From: an uncultured Clostridia bacterium
Lineage (GTDB): Bacteria > Bacillota > Clostridia > Lachnospirales > CAG-274
Assembly: GCA_947630725.1 (NCBI GenBank)
Contig: CANRIS010000021.1
Coordinates: 1-43,333 of the forward strand
Direction of reading: 5' to 3'
DNA length: 43,333 nucleotides
Of this stretch, positions 33,844 through 41,183 are shown one piece after another (within the stretch, counting starts at the first letter, position 1; the number at the start of each line of letters is the position of its first letter). The position numbers and the translations under genes are program-made. A model generated the notes under the pieces. That model ran no database searches, was not told the origin of the DNA, and worked only from the letters and a program-made list of their open reading frames with translations.

Positions 33844-34999
33844 AATACTTGTTGTGGAAGAGAGACACACCATCCTTTCCGCTGTGACAGAATATCTTTC
33901 AATGCACGATTATGACGTATATTCTTCAAAATCATGCTCGAATGCTCTTATTAAAATACCGAGGATAGAACCCGATCTCATAGCGGTATCGTCAAATCTT
34001 GAGGATATGTCGGGCTTTGATTTTTGCAAAATAATCAAAAACGACCCCGACTACAGGGACATATTGGTGCTTATGGTGATCGCCGCAGACTCTCCCATTG
34101 AAGAAAATAAGGCCGTTTATGCGGGCTGCGACGATTTTATAGCGGAAAACTTCAGAGGAAATCTCCTGCTCTCAAAGCTGCGCTCCCTGTTCAGGATAAA
34201 GGATCTCAACAACACCCTCAAAAACAGATATGCGGAGCTTGAAGAGGCAAACAAATATCTCGAGCTTCAGTTCAGAATGGCTACAAAGGTTCAGCGCTCT
34301 ATAATAAAGGATATAGATATGAGCTTCAGGGACATAAAGGTAATAACAAAATACCTCCCTGCTCTTGCCATAGGCGGAGACTTTTTCAATGTACAGATAC
34401 TCGACAACAACCGACTGGGGATAATAATAGGGGATGTATCGGGACACGGAGTGCCATCGTCTCTGCTTACGATAATGCTCAGTCAGATATTTGTTTCGGT
34501 GTGCCACGCAATAGACAAGCCCTCCGCTCTCTTAAGACGTATGAACGAGGCGTTTTATTCTATATTTGAAGGCTCGGACAACGATATGTATGCCTGCGTG
34601 TTCTATGCCATTATTGACACCAGAACAAACACAATCACCTATTCAAACGCAGGAGAGACATATCCCATTATTGTGGACAGAACAGGCGCAAAGGCGGACG
34701 AGCTGGAGCTTGACGGCATACCCGTGGGTATGATAAAGCAGGTGAATTATACAGACAAGAGCCTTGTCTATGACGAGGGGGATATACTGTTCTTCCATAC
34801 GGACGGTCTCGGTGATTTTTATTATAAGGACAACAACGACCTTTTTATGGAAAAGCTGGGCGCCGCCCTTATGGAAAATGTGAAAATGCAGGAAAAAATA
34901 GAGGATATTCTCGAAAAAACACTGGGACTTTTTTATGAAGAAAAGGACAGACACAGATATAAAACGGACGATGTAAGCGTTATAATATGCAGACTTTAG
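33836..34999 (+). CDS. pseudo-receiver fused to a PP2C-type (RsbU/SpoIIE) phosphatase
   Basis: 387 aa. Residues 1-120 have the response-regulator fold, but the acidic pair is Glu8-Glu9, the phospho-acceptor Asp is Ser52 (DLIAVSSNLEDMSG) and the conserved Lys is Glu104 (DDFIAENF). Phosphorylation is not expected. A helical linker (about 120-155) leads to the PPM phosphatase: GGDFFNV, IIGDVSGHGVPSSLL, FFHTDGLGDF and TDDVSVII carry the metal-binding Asp residues. It should dephosphorylate the STAS protein encoded upstream. The input to the pseudo-receiver is unknown, perhaps protein-protein contact. Confidence 0.88.
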   Translation: MYKILVVEERHTILSAVTEYLSMHDYDVYSSKSCSNALIKIPRIEPDLIAVSSNLEDMSGFDFCKIIKNDPDYRDILVLMVIAADSPIEENKAVYAGCDDFIAENFRGNLLLSKLRSLFRIKDLNNTLKNRYAELEEANKYLELQFRMATKVQRSIIKDIDMSFRDIKVITKYLPALAIGGDFFNVQILDNNRLGIIIGDVSGHGVPSSLLTIMLSQIFVSVCHAIDKPSALLRRMNEAFYSIFEGSDNDMYACVFYAIIDTRTNTITYSNAGETYPIIVDRTGAKADELELDGIPVGMIKQVNYTDKSLVYDEGDILFFHTDGLGDFYYKDNNDLFMEKLGAALMENVKMQEKIEDILEKTLGLFYEEKDRHRYKTDDVSVIICRL

Positions 35000-35042
35000 G
35001 CGCTGCTGCGGCATATGGCGGAAAAAAAGGAGGAAGGCTTCT

Positions 35043-35609
35043 ATGAGAGAGCTTTGGAAGCCCGGAACAATACTCGGACCCGTTCCGGCGGTTATGGTAT
35101 CCTGCGGAGATTTTGAAAAAGGCGAAAAAAACATAATTACCATAGCGTGGACAGGCACAATAAACTCCGATCCTGCGATGCTGTATATTTCGGTGAGACC
35201 CTCCAGATATTCCTACGAAATTATAAAAAGAACGGGAGAATTTGCGGTAAACTTAACTACCGAGGCGCTGACGTTTGCCGCCGACTGGTGCGGCGTAAAA
35301 TCAGGCAGAGACTATGACAAGTTCGGCGAAATGAATCTTACGGCTGCCAAAGGGTATTTTTCGGGCTGTCCCATTATAGAGGAAAGCCCCGTTTCGATAG
35401 AATGCAGCGTCAGAGATATAATACCTCTCGGCTCTCACCATATGTTTTTGGGAGAGATACTTGGGGTTTCGGTGGACAGCAGATATATAGACAAAAACGG
35501 CCGATTTTGCTGCGAGGACACAAAGCCCGTCTGCTATTCTCACGGAGAATATTATGGCTTGGGGAAGTATATAGGCAAATTCGGCTATTCGGTAAAAAAG
35601 AAAAAATAA
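35043..35609 (+). CDS. flavin reductase family protein (FMN-binding split barrel)
   Basis: 188 aa. The flavin-reductase-like domain spans nearly the whole protein: PVPAVMVSCG, NIITIAWTGTINSDPAMLYISVRPSRYSY and GEFAVNL are the FMN-binding segments, with a late LGEILG strand. Such proteins reduce or carry FMN; the partner is unknown. GGAGG precedes ATG 35043. It is 43 bp after the phosphatase gene, so may be read from the same promoter. Confidence 0.85.
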   Translation: MRELWKPGTILGPVPAVMVSCGDFEKGEKNIITIAWTGTINSDPAMLYISVRPSRYSYEIIKRTGEFAVNLTTEALTFAADWCGVKSGRDYDKFGEMNLTAAKGYFSGCPIIEESPVSIECSVRDIIPLGSHHMFLGEILGVSVDSRYIDKNGRFCCEDTKPVCYSHGEYYGLGKYIGKFGYSVKKKK

Positions 35610-35667
35610 GTTAAAAAATCCAAAAAAAGTCAATGATATTCGCACTCCGCTTACGCTACGCGCTCAT

Positions 35668-35778
35668 AACCGACGGCTTCTGACGAAGCCTTTGTATTCG
35701 GATGGGAGCTTGCATCTCCCACCGAATACAACAGTAAGTACCCACCGCCTAAAGAGGCGGGGGACTTACTTGTCGGTT
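35668..35778 (+). ncRNA. cloverleaf (four-way junction) RNA-like element
   Basis: AACCGAC (35668-35674) pairs with GTCGGTT (35772-35778) and encloses three hairpins: GGCTTC-TGAC-GAAGCC (35675-35690); GTATTCGG..TGGGAG/CTCCCA..CCGAATAC (35694-35729); and GTAAGT..CCGCCT-AAAG-AGGCGG..ACTTAC (35734-35769). A terminator follows 3 nt later. The GC-rich hairpin near GTAAGT resembles ends of IS200/IS605-type elements, so it may be a remnant of one, or an independent small RNA. Strand uncertain. Confidence 0.6.
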
Positions 35779-35780
35779 AA

Positions 35781-35818
35781 AAACCCGACTTTTCTATAAA
35801 GTACGGGTTTATTTTTTA
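35781..35818. terminator. bidirectional terminator after the cloverleaf and after yidD
   Basis: AAACCCGAC (35781-35789) pairs with GTACGGGTTT (35801-35810) with one bulged A. T-runs follow on both strands. Confidence 0.75.
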
Positions 35819-35861
35819 TTGGGCGGATATTTGCCGTTTTTTGTGATTTTATTGACTTTTG

Positions 35862-36083
35862 TTACGGCGGATCGTAGCCTCCCTTTGAAAAGGGGTTGCA
35901 GCGCAGGATCCTCCATGCGGCCTTAAGGCTGCCCTTCAGAAAGCCGTATTTCTCTATGGCCTGTATCGCATAGGCTGAACAGGTGGGTATATACTTGCAG
36001 CTTGGAGGGGTATGGATCGAAATACAGCTTCTGTAAAATTTTATGAGAAGTATGGCAAACCTTGCAGGCAGACTCTTTTTCAT
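35862..36083 (-). CDS. yidD: YidD membrane protein insertion efficiency factor
   Basis: 73 aa: [65 protein letters not shown] is the complete family signature with its conserved cysteines. It assists membrane protein insertion with YidC. The start overlaps the rnpA stop by 4 nt. The usual next gene, yidC, is absent; a plus-strand flavin reductase lies there instead. Confidence 0.93.
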   Translation of the reverse strand: MKKSLPARFAILLIKFYRSCISIHTPPSCKYIPTCSAYAIQAIEKYGFLKGSLKAAWRILRCNPFSKGGYDPP

Positions 36084-36433
36084 ACGGACGTCTCCCTGAC
36101 TTCGAGAAGCCTGTGTATCTTAAGCAGATGGTTAAGGCTTCTGTGGGTCTCGCGATAGGTGGTGCCGTTCATGGCGCTTCTGGCAATTATCGCTATGTCA
36201 TAGCCTCGCTTTATGTTGTTTTCCGAAAGCCGATAGGCCTCTCTAATGAGCCTTGTCACACGGCTCCTTACCACCGAGTTGCCTATTTTTTTGCTGACGG
36301 AAATACCCAGACGGTTTTCGTCCGTATTGTTTTTTATGACATACATTATCAGATATTTGTTGGCTATTGACTTGCCTCTGTTATACACATATCTGAACTG
36401 ATAGTTTTTTTTAAGCGATTGTGTAAATTTCAA
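36080..36433 (-). CDS. rnpA: ribonuclease P protein component
   Basis: 117 aa from TTG 36433, with GGAG 8 nt upstream; the product then begins [22 protein letters not shown], the standard RnpA opening. The RNR-like motif is [29 protein letters not shown]. It binds the RNase P RNA and helps mature tRNA 5' ends. A longer frame to 36640 overlaps rpmH and is not used. Gene order rpmH-rnpA-yidD is conserved in bacteria. Confidence 0.93.
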   Translation of the reverse strand: MKFTQSLKKNYQFRYVYNRGKSIANKYLIMYVIKNNTDENRLGISVSKKIGNSVVRSRVTRLIREAYRLSENNIKRGYDIAIIARSAMNGTTYRETHRSLNHLLKIHRLLEVRETSV

Positions 36434-36596
36434 GCCCCTCACTCCTTGCCCGTTTTTTGTTTTGCGCCATACGGGTACATAAATAACAGGAACCCTTGTG
36501 TCAAGGGCGGCACAGACATTTTTGTCGGGAATGTCCGAATAAGCAAAAAAGCTGTCCGGACACTCTCCGAAACAGCCGATAAAAAGCCTATGCCTA

Positions 36597-36731
36597 TTAA
36601 GCGGACAGAACCTTTCTGCCCTTAGCTCTTCTTCTTGCAAGAACCTTTCTTCCGTTAGAGGTTCTCATTCTTTTTCTGAAGCCGTGTTCTCTTGAACGCT
36701 GTCTCTTTTTTGGCTGATATGTCATTTTCAT
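36597..36731 (-). CDS. rpmH: 50S ribosomal protein L34
   Basis: 44 aa, the normal length: [18 protein letters not shown] at the start and [16 protein letters not shown] at the end. GGAGG stands 10 nt before ATG 36731. A near-perfect promoter lies at 36815-36843. Confidence 0.97.
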   Translation of the reverse strand: MKMTYQPKKRQRSREHGFRKRMRTSNGRKVLARRRAKGRKVLSA

Positions 36732-36814
36732 AACGAAAGCACCTCCTTAATAAAATTCTTTTTTTTCGTACGGCTCGTACTTTTTTGTACCAAAACCGCA
36801 CAAGCACTGTTTCA

Positions 36815-36843
36815 ATTATATTAGAAACCCGACTTAAAGTCAA
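36815..36843 (-). promoter_or_regulatory. rpmH promoter
   Basis: Minus strand TTGACT (36838-36843), 17-bp spacer, TATAAT (36815-36820): strong sigma-A type, fitting a ribosomal protein gene. Confidence 0.8.
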
Positions 36844-36907
36844 GAATTATTTTTCAAATATTGAAAAATAAGCGGAATCCGCAAAGAGCAGTCCCATCAC
36901 AGCCATA

Positions 36908-37297
36908 TCACAGCATAGAAAGCCGTCCGTGTTCCTCATAGTCCGAAACGCCCTTTATGCTGTTGTCGTCATTTACAAAAACGACCTTGGGCTTGTGGGT
37001 AAGAGCCTCCTCGGGAGTAAGACCCGCATATGCCATTATGATTATTTTGTCTCCTACGCAGACCTTTCTGGCGGCGGCTCCGTTGAGACAGATCATACCG
37101 CTGCCCTCCTCGCCGAAAATAACGTATGTTTCAAGCCTCTCTCCGTTGTCTATATCGACAATGGCGACCTTTTCATATTCGAGTATTCCTGCCGCGCGGC
37201 AAAGCAGAGGGTCTACGGTTATACTGCCCACATAGTCAAGCTCTGCCTGAACGACTGTGGCTCTGTGAATTTTTCCCTTAAGCATTTCCAATGTCAT
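36908..37297 (-). CDS. panD: aspartate 1-decarboxylase
   Basis: 129 aa. It makes beta-alanine from aspartate for pantothenate. The proenzyme cleaves itself at Gly24-Ser25 ([10 protein letters not shown]), turning the serine into the pyruvoyl cofactor. The ATG at 37297 is set by GGAGG 8 nt upstream; it lies 14 bp after the panC stop. Last gene of panBCD. Confidence 0.95.
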   Translation of the reverse strand: MTLEMLKGKIHRATVVQAELDYVGSITVDPLLCRAAGILEYEKVAIVDIDNGERLETYVIFGEEGSGMICLNGAAARKVCVGDKIIIMAYAGLTPEEALTHKPKVVFVNDDNSIKGVSDYEEHGRLSML

Positions 37298-37311
37298 AAA
37301 GCCTGCCTCCT

Positions 37312-38160
37312 TCAGACGGTAACGCTGAAATTGTCGATAAGCCTTGCGGAGCTGCCCATATATACTGCGCAGGCGCACAGAACGTCTTTTTCTATGGTTT
37401 CTACAGGTTCAAGCGTAAGGCTGTCAACAATGCTGACATAATCTATTTTTGTTATTCCGACACTTAAAATAACATCGGAAATTGCCTTTATGATTTTTTC
37501 GGCGTTTCTTTCGCCGTCCTCTATCATTTTTTTGCCGAGAGACATTCCCTTGTTTATTATGGGGGCTGCGGCTCTCTCCTCGGGGCTTAAGTAGGAGTTT
37601 CGGGAGCTTTTTGCAAGTCCGTCCGCCTCTCTTATGATGGGGCAGCCTACTATGCTGACATTCATATTGAGGTCAAGAACCATTCTTTTTATTACGGCAA
37701 GCTGCTGAGCGTCCTTTTCGCCGAAATATGCCCTGTCGGGGGTGAATATGTTGAACAGCTTGTTCACAACGGTCTGAACTCCCCTGAAATGTATGGGGCG
37801 GCTCTTTCCGCACAGCCCTCCCGTAAGTCCCGTCATATCCACATAGGAGCAGAAGCCCTCGGGATACATCTCAGAAATTTCGGGCGCAAATATAAGATCG
37901 ACACCGTTTTTCTCACAGAGAGCAGCGTCTCTGTCAAGGTCTCTCGGATAGCTGTCGAAGTCCTCATCGGGGCCGAACTGCATAGGATTCACGAATATGC
38001 TTACGGCGACCCTGTCATTGTTTTTGACCGCATTTTGTATAAGGCTCAGATGACCCTCGTGGAGATAGCCCATTGTAGGCACAAGACCCACCGAAAGTCC
38101 CTCACTGCGCCACTTTGCGACAGTTTCTTTTGTTTCTTTTATTGTTTTGCATATTTTCAT
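37312..38160 (-). CDS. panC: pantothenate synthetase
   Basis: 282 aa. It joins pantoate and beta-alanine using ATP. Motifs of the HIGH-type adenylate superfamily: [15 protein letters not shown] near the N-terminus, [17 protein letters not shown], and [27 protein letters not shown] carries the KMSKS equivalent. Start ATG 38160 has GAGGAAA upstream and lies 11 bp past the panB stop. Confidence 0.95.
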   Translation of the reverse strand: MKICKTIKETKETVAKWRSEGLSVGLVPTMGYLHEGHLSLIQNAVKNNDRVAVSIFVNPMQFGPDEDFDSYPRDLDRDAALCEKNGVDLIFAPEISEMYPEGFCSYVDMTGLTGGLCGKSRPIHFRGVQTVVNKLFNIFTPDRAYFGEKDAQQLAVIKRMVLDLNMNVSIVGCPIIREADGLAKSSRNSYLSPEERAAAPIINKGMSLGKKMIEDGERNAEKIIKAISDVILSVGITKIDYVSIVDSLTLEPVETIEKDVLCACAVYMGSSARLIDNFSVTV

Positions 38161-38171
38161 GATAAATTTCC

Positions 38172-38999
38172 TCAATAGAGCTTTTTAAGCTCGTCATCCT
38201 TTATTTTGAAGGTATGCTCCTCAGAGGGGAAGCTGCCGTCCTTTACTTCTTTAACATATGCTTTGAAGGCGTCAGTCATTACGTCTCCGACAGCGGCAAA
38301 CTGCTTTACGAATTTGGGCTTGAGATCGGGGAACATTCCCAGCATATCCTGATATACAAGCACCTGTCCGTCACAGTCGGCTCCTGCGCCTATGCCTATG
38401 GTGGGTATATTTATATTTTCGGTAATCAGCTTTCCTATAGCCGCAGGCACTCCCTCTATAACGACAGCGAATGCGCCTGCTCTTTCGACTGCTTTTGCGT
38501 CTTCAAGGAGCTGCCTTGCCGCTTCTGCGGTTTTTCCCTGTACCTTAAAGCCGCCGAAGGCGTTTATGGACTGGGGCGTGAGACCGATGTGAGCGCAGAC
38601 GGGTATCTGGCACCTTACGATAGCCTTTATTGTTTCGGCAAACTCGGCTCCGCCTTCAAGCTTGACTGCGCCTGCTCCGCCTTCTTTTATGAGTCTGCCT
38701 GCATTTATGCACGAGTCGGTAATGCTGACGTGATAGCTCATAAAAGGCATATCCGCAATAACGAGGGCATTTTTTGCTCCCCTTGACACGGCTCTTGTGT
38801 GGTGAACCATATCGTCTACGGTAACCGGCAGCGTTGAGTCATAGCCGAGCATAGTCATACCGAGGGAATCCCCCACCAGTATGGATTCTACCCCTGCGCC
38901 GTCAACGAGACTTGCCGTGGTATAGTCGTAGGCCGTAAGCATAGTGAGCTTTTCGCCCTTTTCCTTGGCTTTTCTGAAGTAATCCGTTGTTATTTTCAT
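38172..38999 (-). CDS. panB: 3-methyl-2-oxobutanoate hydroxymethyltransferase
   Basis: 275 aa, a TIM-barrel enzyme that makes ketopantoate from alpha-ketoisovalerate and methylene-tetrahydrofolate. Motifs: [40 protein letters not shown] and [26 protein letters not shown] 38999 follows GGGAG; the longer frame from 39056 is in the leader. A pan-motif-like RNA lies in the leader, upstream. Confidence 0.95.
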   Translation of the reverse strand: MKITTDYFRKAKEKGEKLTMLTAYDYTTASLVDGAGVESILVGDSLGMTMLGYDSTLPVTVDDMVHHTRAVSRGAKNALVIADMPFMSYHVSITDSCINAGRLIKEGGAGAVKLEGGAEFAETIKAIVRCQIPVCAHIGLTPQSINAFGGFKVQGKTAEAARQLLEDAKAVERAGAFAVVIEGVPAAIGKLITENINIPTIGIGAGADCDGQVLVYQDMLGMFPDLKPKFVKQFAAVGDVMTDAFKAYVKEVKDGSFPSEEHTFKIKDDELKKLY

Positions 39000-39061
39000 T
39001 ATTAAAATCTCCCGAATAAAAAATTTAGCTGTGGATAAGAATTCGGAAAAAAACAAGATTA

Positions 39062-39146
39062 TAATGCAATCCCAAAAAGGGTACTGCTTATTAAAATAAA
39101 TATGAAATAATCCCGAGGTGCAGCTCTCATAGCCGAGATACTACCC
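39062..39146 (-). promoter_or_regulatory. pan motif RNA (two tandem hairpins) in the panB leader
   Basis: On the minus strand, hairpin 1 (39146 to about 39116) has outer G-C pairs, a 5-bp middle helix GUAGU/GCUGC, and an inner stem UCUC/GAGA. Hairpin 2 (39090-39062) has UAA/UUA, middle helix GCAGU/AUUGC and inner CCC/GGG. In both, one A is bulged on the 5' side between inner and middle helix, and one A on the 3' side between middle and outer helix. This is the layout I recall for the pan motif known upstream of pantothenate genes in Firmicutes. Confidence 0.7.
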
Positions 39147-39160
39147 ATAGCCATAAAAGA

Positions 39161-39188
39161 ATTATATCATAAAAAATTTTAAAAGCAA
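39161..39188 (-). promoter_or_regulatory. panBCD promoter
   Basis: Minus strand TTGCTT (39183-39188), 16-bp spacer, TATAAT (39161-39166). The predicted start near 39154 places both pan hairpins at the very 5' end of the transcript. Confidence 0.5.
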
Positions 39189-39204
39189 TACCCAATTTGG
39201 CAAA

Positions 39205-40005
39205 TCAATATTTTTCGATGTTTATTTTTCGCGCTCTGCAATCTATGCCGAGGCTCCTTTTGCATATCATATCGAATTTTTCGGTGTTGTCGCTGCAGAA
39301 GAACGTCCTTTTTCCGCAGGTGTCATCGCCTGTCAGACCGTGGGCTTCGAGATAGTCCTTCATTTTGTGGGCTGTCTCCTTTGCGGGGTCTACTATGCCG
39401 ACACCCTCGCCCATAAACTCGCTGATGGTTTTTTTAAGCAGCGGATAGTGAGTGCAGCCCAGTATAAGCGTATCTATGTTCTTTTCTTTAAGCTCTCCGA
39501 GATATGTCTTTACGGTGAGCTTTGCGATTTCGTTTTCGGTAAAGCCCTCCTCCGCCAGCGAAACAAAGAGCGGACAGGCTTTCGGAAAGACCTCTATCCC
39601 CGGACGGGCTTCTTTCAGGCGGTTTTCATAGGAGCGGCTGCGTATAGTGGCTTCGGTGCCTATGACGCCGACCCTGTTTGTCTTTGTGAGAGAGAGGCAG
39701 GTTTCTACCCCCGGTATGACTACCTCTATGATGGGTATGTCAAACTCCTTTTTAAGCGTTTCATAGCAGTTTGAGCTGACGGTGTTGCAGGCGATTATGA
39801 CGGCCTTTACATTGTTTTCGAGGAGAAAGTGCATTATCTGCCGTGAAAACTGCGTCACTGTCTCGGTGGATTTTGTTCCGTAGGGGATTCTGGCGGTATC
39901 TCCGAAATATATAATATCCTCATGGGGCAGAGCCTTTATGACCTGTCCCGCAACGGTGAGTCCACCCACTCCCGAATCAAATATCCCGATGGGACGTGTA
40001 TCCAT
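39205..40005 (-). CDS. murI: glutamate racemase
   Basis: 266 aa. It supplies D-glutamate for peptidoglycan. Catalytic Cys73 (IIACNTVSSN) and Cys184 (LILGCTHYPLL), plus the N-terminal FDSGVGGLTV, are all present. It begins 1 bp after the ddl stop; its ribosome site GGAGAG lies within the last ddl codons. The pairing with ddl unites two D-amino-acid steps of wall synthesis. Confidence 0.95.
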   Translation of the reverse strand: MDTRPIGIFDSGVGGLTVAGQVIKALPHEDIIYFGDTARIPYGTKSTETVTQFSRQIMHFLLENNVKAVIIACNTVSSNCYETLKKEFDIPIIEVVIPGVETCLSLTKTNRVGVIGTEATIRSRSYENRLKEARPGIEVFPKACPLFVSLAEEGFTENEIAKLTVKTYLGELKEKNIDTLILGCTHYPLLKKTISEFMGEGVGIVDPAKETAHKMKDYLEAHGLTGDDTCGKRTFFCSDNTEKFDMICKRSLGIDCRARKINIEKY

Positions 40006-40006
40006 A

Positions 40007-41074
40007 TTATCTCTCCTCTCCGGGCAGAGCCGTTTCTATAAGTCTGTCAACAAGCTCCTCCATATCCATACCCTCATCCATAAAAAGCTGAGGATACATA
40101 CTTATGGGAGTAAAGCCCGGCATAGTGTTTATTTCGTTGAAAATGATTCCTCCGTCCTTTCTGACAAAAAAGTCCACTCTCGAAAGCCCCCGACAGTCAA
40201 GCGCCCTGTAGAGAGCGGCGGCATATTCCCTTATTTTTTCGACAGTCTCTTGGGGAAGCTCTGCGGGAATAACCGTTTTTGATTCGGGGTTTGAATACTT
40301 TGACTCATAGCTGTAAAATTCTCCCGCAGCCAGAATCTCACCCACACGGGCTACCTTTATGTCACGGTTGCCTAAAACGGCTGTTTCTACCTCTCTGCCG
40401 TCTATAAATTCTTCTATTATTATGGTTTTGTCATTTTGGGCTGCCAGAAGCAGACCGCCTTTGGCAGAGTCTCTGTCGGCTGCTTTTGTAACGCCTATGG
40501 AGGAGCCTGCCCTTGAAGGCTTTATAAAACAGGGATAACCTATTTCTTCTTCGATCCTGTCAAGGACGTTTTCGATATTTTCTTCATCGGTATCATATTT
40601 TTGCACAGCGATGTGCCTTGCCTGCGGAACCCCCGTTTTTTCGGCAATTATCTTTGTATATGCCTTATCCATACAGAGCGCAGACGAAAGAACTCCGCAG
40701 CCCACATAGGGTATGCCCGACATTTCGATAAGACCCTGTATGGTGCCGTCCTCTCCGCCCTTTCCGTGAAGTACGGGGAAGATAATGTCTACGGGTATTT
40801 TTTTCACCTTGTCTCCGACTATTCTGAACAGACCCTTATGCTCGGTGCTGGGGCTCAATATACATGAAACGGCATAGCTTTCCCAGTTTCCGTTAACTAT
40901 ATTGTCCACAGAGCCGTCATAAAGCTTCCATTCGCCGTTTTTTGTTATATAAACAGGAACAAATCTGTATTTATCCTCTGACATATTTCTCATAACGGCA
41001 GTCGCCGATATTTTTGAGATGTCGTGTTCGGAGCTTTGTCCTCCGAAAATAACGGCCACGACCTTTCTGCTCAT
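40007..41074 (-). CDS. ddl: D-alanine--D-alanine ligase
   Basis: 355 aa, an ATP-grasp enzyme making the D-Ala-D-Ala end of peptidoglycan precursors. Motifs: VIFGGQSSEHDIS at the start, VLHGKGGEDGTIQG, GCGVLSSALCMDK, PCFIKPSRAGSSIGV and the C-terminal NEINTMPGFTPISMYP. ATG 41074 follows GAGGGATGCGAA. Promoter at 41104-41132. Confidence 0.95.
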   Translation of the reverse strand: MSRKVVAVIFGGQSSEHDISKISATAVMRNMSEDKYRFVPVYITKNGEWKLYDGSVDNIVNGNWESYAVSCILSPSTEHKGLFRIVGDKVKKIPVDIIFPVLHGKGGEDGTIQGLIEMSGIPYVGCGVLSSALCMDKAYTKIIAEKTGVPQARHIAVQKYDTDEENIENVLDRIEEEIGYPCFIKPSRAGSSIGVTKAADRDSAKGGLLLAAQNDKTIIIEEFIDGREVETAVLGNRDIKVARVGEILAAGEFYSYESKYSNPESKTVIPAELPQETVEKIREYAAALYRALDCRGLSRVDFFVRKDGGIIFNEINTMPGFTPISMYPQLFMDEGMDMEELVDRLIETALPGEER

Positions 41075-41103
41075 TTCGCATCCCTCTTTTCTATAATAAT
41101 TCA

Positions 41104-41132
41104 ATAATACAGCCTTTGAATAACAATGTCAA
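41104..41132 (-). promoter_or_regulatory. ddl-murI promoter
   Basis: Minus strand TTGACA (41127-41132), 17-bp spacer, TATTAT (41104-41109). Confidence 0.75.
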
Positions 41133-41183
41133 CAACATTAATCCATTATATGCAGAACTGCGTCCCGTGGGCTACCTCTTATG

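Noticed and set aside
36655..36843. 62-codon minus-strand open frame over the rpmH region
   Set aside because: It is out of frame with rpmH, whose 44-codon reading is an unmistakable L34.
36732..36907. Replication origin next to rpmH
   Set aside because: No dnaA and no cluster of DnaA boxes; the only perfect TTATCCACA box that I noticed (39030-39038, minus strand) stands alone in the panB leader.
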